7,564 nt of DNA from an uncultured Bacteroidales bacterium (GTDB lineage: Bacteria > Bacteroidota > Bacteroidia > Bacteroidales > WCHB1-69). Made by a program: the position numbers and the translations under genes. How positions within the stretch are numbered: position 1 is the first letter of the stretch; every line of letters begins with the position of its first letter. The notes under the pieces are model-generated. The model ran no database searches and was not told the DNA's origin. It was given only the letters and a program-made list of their open reading frames with translations. The DNA lies in contig CALAVA010000152.1 of the NCBI GenBank assembly GCA_937892025.1, positions 1 to 7,564 of the forward strand. Direction: 5' to 3'. Positions 1 through 7,270 of the stretch are shown here, in pieces.

Positions 1-2
1 AT

Positions 3-3000
3 GAAGAATGTTTTTTAGGAGTAGATTCTGGTTCTACAACCACTAAATTAATATTATTGGACAAAAAAGGGAAAATTGTTTATCAAGATTATTTGAGAAA
101 CAAAGGGGATAGTTTTAATGCTTTTTTGTTAGCCTTGCAAAACCTAAAAAAAGAAGCAGATACACATCAGAAAAATATAAAAATTATTGGCAGTGCTGTA
201 ACCGGTTATGGCGAAAATCTTTTAAAAACCGCCTTTAATCTCAATAATGGTATTGTTGAAACGATAGCCCATTTTTTGGCTGCCAAACAAGTAAAACCCG
301 ATTTGTCTTTCATTTTGGACATTGGTGGGCAGGATATGAAAGCCATTTATATTGAAAATGGGAGTATTAATAGATTGGAAATCAACGAGGCTTGCTCTTC
401 TGGTTGTGGGTCTTTTATAGAAAGTTTTGCTAATATGTTGCATTATCCTGTAGCAGAATTTGCCCAAATATCATGTTTTGCCAAACAACCCTACGATTTG
501 GGTACACGTTGTATTGTTTTTATGAATTCAAAGGTAAAACAAGCCATGCGAGAAGGGGCGGCAACAGATGATATTGCTGCAGGCTTTTCTTATTCTGTTA
601 TCAAAAATTGCTTGTTTAAAGTTTTGAAAATAAAAAAGATAGAAGAACTTGGCAATAATATTGTCGTGCAAGGGGGAACATTTAAAAATTTGTCTATCGT
701 TAGGGCTTTGGAACACATGACAGGCAAAAGTGTATATTATTCTGATATCCCTGAATTGATGGGAGCATACGGAGCAGCACTTTATGCTTTGCGGCAACAA
801 AAAGAAAATCAGGGCGTTGATTTAAAGCAACTCTTACAATCTCAAGCATATACCGCTGAATTTGAACATTGTAAAGGCTGTGAAAATCACTGTATGGTAA
901 AAATCTTTCATTTCTCTAATGGAAATACCTTCTATTCTGGAAATAATTGTGAAAAAGTTTATTCCAATAAAAGTGAAAATTTTGTCAAGGGAATCAATCA
1001 ACATCAATTGAAATACAATCAATTATTCCATAGATCGATAGAAAAAATGCCTCAACCATTGATGACAATTGGTATTCCGAGAGCATTGGGGATGTATGAA
1101 AATTATCCATTTTGGCATACTTTATTGACTTCTTGTCATATCAAACCTATTTTATCGGCTCCATCAAGCAATAGATTGTATGGCAAAGGAATTAGAAGTT
1201 TGATGTCTGATAATATTTGTTTCCCCGCCAAATTGATGCATGGACATATTATGGATTTAATTGAAAAACAAGTTGATAGAATACTTTATCCTTTTGTCGT
1301 TTTTGAACAAAAAGAAGACAAAAATTCGGTCAATAGTTATAATTGTCCCATCGTTGCGGGTTATTCTGATGTGTTGAAAAGTTCTATTGACCCCAATGAA
1401 CAATATCATATTCCATTAGATGCTCCGATTGTTTCTTTTAATAATGAAAAATTATTAGTGAAATCATGCACTGCCTATCTAAAGAGTTTAGGGGTAGAAA
1501 ATAAACTAATATTGCCCGCCATACAAAAAGCCTTGAAAGCTCAAAAAGCATATTTGCAAACTCAAACCGATGAGGCATTGAAAATTGTGCAAAATGCCAA
1601 AGCCAATCACAGAATGGTTATTCTGTTGGCTTGTCGTCCTTATCATATAGACCCGCTCATTCAGCATAAAATATCAGATTGTATTGCCGATATGGGCATT
1701 GATGTCATTACGGAAAATATCGCTAATTTTTCTAATGATACTGTTTACAATGAATTACATTCTATATCACAATGGGCATATCCCAATCGTATTTTCAAAG
1801 CGGCAAATTATGTCGCCAATAGTACTGATAATATTCATTTTGTAGAATTAACATCTTTTGGTTGCGGTCCAGATGCTTTTATTTTAGATGAAGTTGGTGA
1901 AATTTTACGTAGAAAGGGTAAAAATCTAACTTTGTTAAAAATAGATGATGTGAACAATATTGGTTCTCTGCGTTTACGTATTCGCTCTGTGGTTGAAAGT
2001 TTGAAATTTAAGGGCGAAAACCAGAAACAGGCTCCATTTAAGACAACCAAACTATTTACCACTGAAGAGCGTAATCGTACGATATTGGCACCTTATTTTG
2101 CGGCAGGTTATTCGGAATTTTTGCCATCTTTGTTCAAAATAATGGGCTATGATTTGATAAATCTACCTTCAGGAGATACAGAATCGGCTGAATTAGGGCT
2201 TAAATATGCCAACAATGAAGTTTGCTATCCAGCGACAATTGTTATTGGTTCCATATTAAAAGCATTGAATAGTGGTAAATATGACCTTGACAAGGTGGCT
2301 ATTGGAATGACACAAACAGGCGGTCAATGCAGAGCATCTAATTATATTGCACTGATAAAAAATGCGTTAGTTTCTGCGGGCTATGAAAATGTGCCTGTTA
2401 TTTCAGTTGCTTTTGGTAATGATATGAGCAATCAACAACCCGGTTTTGAGTTGAAATGGAGCAAATGTTTGGCCATAGCACTTTTTGCTTTGATGTTTTC
2501 TGACGCATTGTCAAAATTATATTATCCCTCATTGGCAAGAGAAAACCAAAAAGGAGCCGCCAATGCTTTGAGAACAAAATATTTAAATGCGGCTTGTGAA
2601 CTTGTCAGCAAAAAAGACAGAAAAGGTTTGTTGAAACTCTTGCAAGAGGCCGTCAAAGATTTTACGGCTATTACAATCAAAAAAGATGTGCCTGTTATTG
2701 GTGTAGTAGGGGAGATTTATATCAAATATAATTCGTTTGGACACAAACATGTTTTACAATGGTTGAGTGAGCAAGGTATAGAAGTTGTGGCTCCTTCTAT
2801 GTACAATTTCTTTGTCAATAGTTTTGTCAATAGGCATTTTAATAAAAAATATAATATCAAAGAAATTGATTCTCCATTATGGATAAGCGATACCATTTAT
2901 AAATTGGTGCGTCATTATGCTTCAAAATTTGATCAAATTGGACAAAATTATCTTTATTATCGTCCTTTTGCAGATATTTTTCATGATGCAAAATTGGCTA

Positions 3001-3287
3001 CTCAAATTATTAATCCAGCAGCCAATTTTGGAGAAGGTTGGCTTATTCCTGCAGAATTAGCAGGTTTTGCTCAACAAGGTATCAATAATGCTATTAGTTT
3101 ACAACCTTTTGGCTGTATTGCCAACCATGTGATTAGCAAAGGCATAGAAAAAAGAGTAAAAAAACTATATCCTAAAATGAATTTATTATCTTTGGACTTT
3201 GATGCAGGAACATCAGAAGCAAACATTTTCAATAGATTACATTTCATGGTTGAAAATTGTAAAAAACAACTCAACAATGAATTGTAA
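3..3287 (+). CDS. 2-hydroxyacyl-CoA dehydratase activase-type protein (BadF/HgdC ATPase + DUF2229), 5'-partial
   Basis: Seen: the frame is open from base 3 (first complete codon) to TAA at 3285-3287, giving about 1,094 residues. The sequence LGVDSGSTTTK (18-47) is the phosphate-1 loop of the BadF/BadG/BcrA/BcrD ATPase family. It lies upstream of the TTG at 57, so that codon is not the start and the true start is left of the window. DIGGQD (318-335) is the phosphate-2 motif. Cys codons at 393 (ACSSGCGSF) and 510 (GTRCIVF) match the two [4Fe-4S] ligand positions of HgdC-type activases. GGTFKN (672-689) is the adenosine motif. A CX2CX3C cluster (870-893) with a further Cys at 948 follows. A DUF2229-like region starts near 1065 (GIPRALGMYEN), with C-terminal dehydratase-like motifs (NNEVCYP at 2211, TGGQCRASNY at 2316, GEIYIKYN at 2709, PFGCIANH near 3108). 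Family knowledge: such proteins hydrolyse ATP to pass one low-potential electron to oxygen-sensitive dehydratases or reductases, in the cytoplasm. Inferred: this is the second ATPase domain of a ~1,400-residue two-ATPase protein. The substrate is unknown and no partner subunit is visible. Confidence 0.9.
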   Translation, partial: EECFLGVDSGSTTTKLILLDKKGKIVYQDYLRNKGDSFNAFLLALQNLKKEADTHQKNIKIIGSAVTGYGENLLKTAFNLNNGIVETIAHFLAAKQVKPDLSFILDIGGQDMKAIYIENGSINRLEINEACSSGCGSFIESFANMLHYPVAEFAQISCFAKQPYDLGTRCIVFMNSKVKQAMREGAATDDIAAGFSYSVIKNCLFKVLKIKKIEELGNNIVVQGGTFKNLSIVRALEHMTGKSVYYSDIPELMGAYGAALYALRQQKENQGVDLKQLLQSQAYTAEFEHCKGCENHCMVKIFHFSNGNTFYSGNNCEKVYSNKSENFVKGINQHQLKYNQLFHRSIEKMPQPLMTIGIPRALGMYENYPFWHTLLTSCHIKPILSAPSSNRLYGKGIRSLMSDNICFPAKLMHGHIMDLIEKQVDRILYPFVVFEQKEDKNSVNSYNCPIVAGYSDVLKSSIDPNEQYHIPLDAPIVSFNNEKLLVKSCTAYLKSLGVENKLILPAIQKALKAQKAYLQTQTDEALKIVQNAKANHRMVILLACRPYHIDPLIQHKISDCIADMGIDVITENIANFSNDTVYNELHSISQWAYPNRIFKAANYVANSTDNIHFVELTSFGCGPDAFILDEVGEILRRKGKNLTLLKIDDVNNIGSLRLRIRSVVESLKFKGENQKQAPFKTTKLFTTEERNRTILAPYFAAGYSEFLPSLFKIMGYDLINLPSGDTESAELGLKYANNEVCYPATIVIGSILKALNSGKYDLDKVAIGMTQTGGQCRASNYIALIKNALVSAGYENVPVISVAFGNDMSNQQPGFELKWSKCLAIALFALMFSDALSKLYYPSLARENQKGAANALRTKYLNAACELVSKKDRKGLLKLLQEAVKDFTAITIKKDVPVIGVVGEIYIKYNSFGHKHVLQWLSEQGIEVVAPSMYNFFVNSFVNRHFNKKYNIKEIDSPLWISDTIYKLVRHYASKFDQIGQNYLYYRPFADIFHDAKLATQIINPAANFGEGWLIPAELAGFAQQGINNAISLQPFGCIANHVISKGIEKRVKKLYPKMNLLSLDFDAGTSEANIFNRLHFMVENCKKQLNNEL

Positions 3288-3307
3288 AACAATATACAAT
3301 CTGGAGG

Positions 3308-3327
3308 TTTGCTTTAAATAGTGCAAA
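3308..3327. repeat. Short inverted repeat upstream of the methyltransferase (TTTGC-N10-GCAAA)
   Basis: The 49-base spacer between the activase stop and the methyltransferase ATG holds a perfect 5-base inverted repeat: TTTGC at 3308-3312 and GCAAA at 3323-3327, with a 10-base centre. A GGAGG lies at 3303-3307, but it is about 30 bases from the ATG, too far to act as a normal ribosome binding site. I see no clear Bacteroidota -7 box (TAnnTTTG). The repeat could be an operator for the HTH of the downstream protein, but five-base arms occur by chance and this is only a suggestion. Confidence 0.2.
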
Positions 3328-3336
3328 GTCAATATA

Positions 3337-4941
3337 ATGAATAAAATACATGCCACTTTTGAGAATTTTGAAATAGAAAACAAAATGTCAATGAAGGATA
3401 TGGCAAAAAATCTGCACGTTTCTGTGGCAACTATCAGAAATTGGGAGCGAGAGGGATTGTCATTACAAAATATGGAATTGTTAAAATCTTCAAAATTAAA
3501 ATCAAGAGCAAACAAATTAAATAAAAATTCACATGACCATTCCACATTATCAAATACAATCCAAATATTTTTAGATAATGGTATGGATGGTAATGAAATT
3601 TCAATTAAATATGAAAATTCTTTATCAGAATCATATAAAAATCAAGAAGGTATCTATTATACTCCACCATACATTGTTTCTGATATGTTAAAAAACATAC
3701 AAGATATTGAAAATCTTGAAAACAAAACATTTCTTGACCCTTGTTGTGGAAGTGGAAATTTTATAATTGAAGCAATTAAAAAAGGAATATCTCCACAAAA
3801 TATTTATGGATTTGACCTTGATGTAAATGCTGTAAAAATAACGAAAAAAAGAATCTATGAACTAACAGGATATGAAAGTGAAAATATTCATTGTGTTGAT
3901 TTTCTTTCTGTTGCAAATGAATATAATCAAATATTTGATTTCATTTTTACAAATCCCCCATGGGGAAAGAAAATATCAAAAAATATTAGAGATAGATTTT
4001 CAAAAATATATTTTTCAGGGAATAGTAATGATACATGTGCATTATTTTATTTTGCTTGTCTTCAAGTATTAAAAAAAGATGGTCAAATTGGTTTTTTATT
4101 GCCAGAGTCATTTTTCAATATTGGTTCTTTTGAAAATGCACGAGAATCACTTTTGCAATTAAAAATAAATCGTTTAATTGATTATGGAAAACCATTTAAA
4201 AAATTGATGACTAAAGCAAAGTCTTTTATTGCAACCAAAACACCCCCTAATACAAATCATACAATCTCATCTGAAATTTATGATAAAAATACAATAACAA
4301 GAAAACAATTAAATTTCTATAATATTCCTAAACATATTATTAATTTTAATTTATCTGAAAGTGAAAATGATGTGATTTTACATGTATTAACAAAAACTCA
4401 TATAACTTTGAAAAATAATGCATATTGGGCATTAGGGATTGTTACAGGAAATAATGGAATTTTATTACCCCAAAAAATAAATGATAATTATATTCAAATT
4501 TTTAGAGGGAAAGACATTTCCCCTAATAAAATTGATGATTCTGGTTTGTATATTGAACAATCTTTCAAAAATTGTCAACAGGTCGCTCCATTGGAATACT
4601 ATAATGCTAAAAATAAAATTATATATCGTTTTATAAGTGATAGAATAGTTTGTTTTTATGATACCGAACAACGATATATTTTAAATAGTGCAAATTTGTT
4701 GATTTTAAAAGATGATTTTCCATTATCATATCAGCAATTAGTTGATTTATTGAATAGTGATTTTATGAATTGGTTTTTCAAATGTGTATTTTCTACTCAT
4801 AAAGTGTTACGTAGAGATTTAGAAACATTGCCTATTTGGAATGAATATTTTGATAATGAGCAAAATTTTTCAGAACAATCCTTACTAAATTATCTTAACA
4901 TTGAGCAATATAATGGAACTTATAGATTGAAGATAAGATGA
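3337..4941 (+). CDS. N6-adenine DNA methyltransferase with N-terminal MerR-like HTH and TaqI-like target-recognition region
   Basis: Seen: a 534-residue complete ORF. The ATG at 3337 is the first start after an in-frame TAG at 3319, and TGA is at 4939-4941. Residues 18-41 (DMAKNLHVSVATIRNWEREG core) form a MerR-type helix-turn-helix. Next come AdoMet methylase motifs: X (GIYYTPPYIVSDML, 105-118), I (LDPCCGSGNF, 133-142), II (acidic FDLD, 159-162), III (CVDFL, 186-190) and catalytic IV NPPW (206-209), the signature of N6-adenine methylases. Motif region VI-VII is near 236-260 (FYFACLQVLKKDGQIGFLLP). Residues ~363-500 (ALGIVTGNN, FRGKDI, LLNSDFMNWFF, LRRDLETLPI) resemble a TaqI-type C-terminal specificity domain. 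Inferred role: sequence-specific adenine methylation of DNA. No endonuclease domain is fused and no endonuclease gene lies next to it, so it is solitary in this window. It is strongly AT-rich (hand counts 16/60, 18/60 and 10/60 GC in sampled lines, against 21/60 in the flanks), suggesting horizontal acquisition. The HTH may regulate its own promoter or help DNA binding. The recognition sequence cannot be read from the protein. Confidence 0.9.
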   Translation: MNKIHATFENFEIENKMSMKDMAKNLHVSVATIRNWEREGLSLQNMELLKSSKLKSRANKLNKNSHDHSTLSNTIQIFLDNGMDGNEISIKYENSLSESYKNQEGIYYTPPYIVSDMLKNIQDIENLENKTFLDPCCGSGNFIIEAIKKGISPQNIYGFDLDVNAVKITKKRIYELTGYESENIHCVDFLSVANEYNQIFDFIFTNPPWGKKISKNIRDRFSKIYFSGNSNDTCALFYFACLQVLKKDGQIGFLLPESFFNIGSFENARESLLQLKINRLIDYGKPFKKLMTKAKSFIATKTPPNTNHTISSEIYDKNTITRKQLNFYNIPKHIINFNLSESENDVILHVLTKTHITLKNNAYWALGIVTGNNGILLPQKINDNYIQIFRGKDISPNKIDDSGLYIEQSFKNCQQVAPLEYYNAKNKIIYRFISDRIVCFYDTEQRYILNSANLLILKDDFPLSYQQLVDLLNSDFMNWFFKCVFSTHKVLRRDLETLPIWNEYFDNEQNFSEQSLLNYLNIEQYNGTYRLKIR

Positions 4942-5002
4942 GTATATATTTCAATTAAATCAATTTAGTCTATTGTATATCAATATTTTTCAAAAAATGG
5001 AT
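4942..5002. other. Convergent intergenic spacer
   Basis: These 61 bases separate the ends of the methyltransferase (+) and lepA (-), so transcription converges here. The spacer is almost entirely A and T. The only self-complementary element is ATTTTT-CA-AAAAAT-like sequence at 4985-4998, which has no GC pairs and a minimal loop. It could help termination in both directions but is too weak to call as an intrinsic terminator. Confidence 0.4.
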
Positions 5003-6790
5003 TTAATCAATTTTTAAAACAGCCAAAAATGCACTTTGTGGAACTTCTACGTTACCGATTTGTCGCATACGTTTCTTGCCTTTTTTTTGTTTTTCAAGCA
5101 ATTTGCGTTTACGAGTAATATCTCCGCCGTAACATTTGGCGGTAACGTCTTTTCTTACAGCCTTTACCGTTTCTCTTGCAATAATTTTAGACCCGATAGC
5201 GGCTTGTATGGCAATGTCAAATTGTTGTCTTGGAATGAGTTCTTTGAGTTTTTCACACATTCTTCGTCCAAAATCATAAGCATGACTAACATGTATCAAT
5301 GTAGAGAGTGCATCAACAGCATCTCCATTGAGTAAAATATCTAATTTAGACAATTTTGCTTCTTTATAGTCGCTTAAATGATAGTCAAAAGAGGCATAGC
5401 CTTTGGAACAACTTTTTAATTTATCATAAAAATCAAATACAATTTCTCCTAATGGCAAATCAAACGATAGTTCAATGCGGTCAGTTGTGAGATATACTTG
5501 TGATTTTAATGTTCCGCGTTTGTCCAAGCAGAGTTTCATTATAGAACCAATATATTCTGCTTTTGTGATAATTTGAGCAAAGATATAAGGTTCTTCAATA
5601 TGGTCAATATTGTTCAATGGTGGCATACCTGAAGGATTGTGTACATCAATCACTTCGCGTTTAGTTGTATATACTTTATATGAAACATTTGGTACAGTGG
5701 TAATTACGTCCATATTAAATTCTCTATCCAAACGTTCTTGGATAATTTCCATGTGCAATAAACCTAAAAATCCGCAACGGAATCCGAACCCGAGTGCTGC
5801 AGAAGATTCAGGTTCAAAGGTCAAAGAAGCATCGTTAAGTTGAAGTTTTTCTAATGAAGATCGCAATTCTTCGTAATCATCAGCATCAACAGGATATATT
5901 CCTGCAAAAAGCATGGGTTTAACTTCGGCGAAACCATCAATAGCGTTTTTGCAAGGGTTTTCAACGTGAGTAATAGTATCTCCCACACGCACTTCTTTGG
6001 CGTTTTTGATGCCAGAAATAATATAACCGACATCACCTGCTTCTAATGTATTGCGAGGTTGTTGTGTAAGTCCAAGTACACCAATTTCATCTGCATGATA
6101 ATTCTTTTCTGTGGCTACAAATTTGACAAAATCATTGGTTTTTATTTGTCCGTTAAAAATTCTAAAATAGGCAATAATTCCTCTAAATGAATTAAACACA
6201 GAATCAAAAATCAAGGCTTGCAATGGAGCGTTTTTATCGCCTTGGGGTGGTCTGATACGATTAATAATGGCTTCTAACACGCTCTCTATTCCTTCTCCTG
6301 TTTTGGCACTTACGGCCAAAACTTCATTTGCGTTACAACCTAATAAATCAACAATTTGGTCTGTAACCTCTTCTGGCATCGCATTGGGCATGTCCATTTT
6401 GTTCAATATCGGAATAATATCCAAATTGTTGTCTATGGCTAAATAAAGGTTTGAAATTGTTTGTGCTTGAATGCCTTGTGTCGCATCGACAACCAACAAT
6501 GCACCTTCGCAAGCGGCAATGGAACGAGAAACTTCGTAAGAAAAATCAACATGTCCCGGCGTGTCTATTAAATTAAGAATGTAGGTTTCGTTATTGTATT
6601 GATATTGCATTTGTATGGCATGGCTTTTGATGGTGATGCCTTTTTCGCGTTCCAAATCCATATCGTCTAACAATTGGTTTTGAAACTCACGTTCTCCGAC
6701 TGAACCTGTTTTTTGTAGCAGTCTGTCCGCTAAAGTACTTTTGCCATGGTCTATATGGGCAATAATACAGAAATTCCGTGTATGGTCCAT
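5003..6790 (-). CDS. lepA: Elongation factor 4 (LepA), ribosome-associated GTPase
   Basis: Seen: an intact 595-residue protein, the normal length for LepA, starting MDHTRNFCIIAHIDHGKST at 6790. GTPase motifs are all present: G1 AHIDHGKST (11-19), G2 GITIKS (51-56), G3 DTPGHVDF (76-83, with the catalytic-type His at 80), G4 NKMD (130-133), G5 SAKTG (161-165). The EF-G-like domain II lies around 185-280, domain III around 290-370 (GFGFRCGFLGLLHMEII at 334-350), domain V around 400-480, and the LepA-specific C-terminal domain from about 485. The last carries the diagnostic KCYGGDITRKRKLLEKQKK (552-570) and ends GNVEVPQSAFLAVLKID. Known role: a cytoplasmic GTPase acting on the ribosome during translation initiation or elongation and under stress, proposed to back-translocate or remodel stalled ribosomes. 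Its ATG shares one base with the purB stop (TAATG on the minus strand), with no visible Shine-Dalgarno sequence, so it is probably translated by coupling from purB. Confidence 0.98.
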   Translation of the reverse strand: MDHTRNFCIIAHIDHGKSTLADRLLQKTGSVGEREFQNQLLDDMDLEREKGITIKSHAIQMQYQYNNETYILNLIDTPGHVDFSYEVSRSIAACEGALLVVDATQGIQAQTISNLYLAIDNNLDIIPILNKMDMPNAMPEEVTDQIVDLLGCNANEVLAVSAKTGEGIESVLEAIINRIRPPQGDKNAPLQALIFDSVFNSFRGIIAYFRIFNGQIKTNDFVKFVATEKNYHADEIGVLGLTQQPRNTLEAGDVGYIISGIKNAKEVRVGDTITHVENPCKNAIDGFAEVKPMLFAGIYPVDADDYEELRSSLEKLQLNDASLTFEPESSAALGFGFRCGFLGLLHMEIIQERLDREFNMDVITTVPNVSYKVYTTKREVIDVHNPSGMPPLNNIDHIEEPYIFAQIITKAEYIGSIMKLCLDKRGTLKSQVYLTTDRIELSFDLPLGEIVFDFYDKLKSCSKGYASFDYHLSDYKEAKLSKLDILLNGDAVDALSTLIHVSHAYDFGRRMCEKLKELIPRQQFDIAIQAAIGSKIIARETVKAVRKDVTAKCYGGDITRKRKLLEKQKKGKKRMRQIGNVEVPQSAFLAVLKID

Positions 6791-7266
6791 TAATTTTGTG
6801 AATGTTCGTTTGTAAAATCTGCTGGTATTCCCAAATAATTAAGTGGGGTAATGTTTTTTAATTCTTGTTTGATATTATCGCTAACTTGTAACGTATCAAT
6901 AAATTCATGAATGATTTCTTGGGTTATATGACCTTTTCCACGTGTTAATTGTTTTAATGCTTCGTAGGGATTAGGATAACATTCCCGTCTTAATATTGTT
7001 TGAATGGCTTCGGCAACAACTGCCCAATTGTTTTCCAAATCTGCATTTATTGTTTCTTGGTTAAGTAATAGTTTGTTTAATCCTTTTAATAAAGAGTTGA
7101 ATGCAATGATGGTATGTCCTATGGGGACACCAATATTTCGTGTTACGGTGCTGTCTGTCAAATCTCTTTGCAATCTTGAAACGGGAAGTTTGGCGGCCAT
7201 GCCTTCATAAAGTGCGTTGGCGATGCAAATGTTGCCTTCTGAATTTTCAAAATCAATAGGATTAAG
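6790..7266 (-). CDS. purB: Adenylosuccinate lyase, C-terminal fragment (5' part missing at a chimeric junction)
   Basis: Seen: from the codon at 7261-7263 to the TAA at 6790-6792 the minus strand encodes about 157 residues that read as the C-terminal third of E. coli-type PurB: NPIDFENSEGN, then KLPVSRLQRDLTDSTVTRN, then NNWAVVAEAIQTILRR, then PYEALKQLTRGK, ending TPLNYLGIPADF plus a short tail. Known role: PurB cleaves adenylosuccinate to AMP and SAICAR to AICAR in purine synthesis, as a cytosolic homotetramer. E. coli-type PurB is about 450 residues, so roughly 290 N-terminal residues are absent. Just upstream of NPIDFEN the family has the flexible signature loop (S-S-T-M-P-H-K-V), which holds the catalytic serine. 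Here it is replaced by PPWL, and the frame continues only as antisense of another gene. The open frame does run on to a start at 7497, but that extension is not PurB. As it stands the gene could not make an active enzyme. An assembly chimera is more likely than a real truncation. Confidence 0.9.
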   Translation of the reverse strand, partial: LNPIDFENSEGNICIANALYEGMAAKLPVSRLQRDLTDSTVTRNIGVPIGHTIIAFNSLLKGLNKLLLNQETINADLENNWAVVAEAIQTILRRECYPNPYEALKQLTRGKGHITQEIIHEFIDTLQVSDNIKQELKNITPLNYLGIPADFTNEHSQN

Positions 7267-7270
7267 CCAT
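7264..7270. other. Chimeric junction inside purB
   Basis: Protein homology to PurB is intact up to the Asn codon at 7261-7263 and lost immediately beyond it. The expected minus-strand codons for M-P-H-K-V are replaced by sequence containing CCATGG (7268-7273). From here to the right edge, composition changes from about one-third GC to 31/60, 28/60 and 26/60 in consecutive 60-base lines from 7321. The breakpoint is therefore placed at 7264-7270, with a few bases of uncertainty. No inverted terminal repeats, target-site duplication or transposase sequence accompany it, so it does not look like an IS insertion. Confidence 0.75.

Noticed and set aside
1..18. ATG at base 1 as a start codon
   Set aside because: Its frame hits TAG at 16-18 after five codons. 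The real coding frame begins at base 3 and is open to the left.
3872..4072. Small hydrophobic plus-strand ORF inside the methyltransferase
   Set aside because: Out-of-frame reading of AT-rich coding DNA spanning methylase motif IV. The hydrophobicity is a by-product of T-rich codons.
4953..5015. Repeated AATCAATTT in the convergent spacer, considered as a target-site duplication or attachment site
   Set aside because: It is nine bases of very AT-rich sequence with imperfect surroundings and no integrase nearby. Chance is sufficient.
5036..5335. 99-residue plus-strand ORF opposite lepA
   Set aside because: It lies entirely antisense to the highly conserved lepA C-terminal domain, and its sequence shows no family features.
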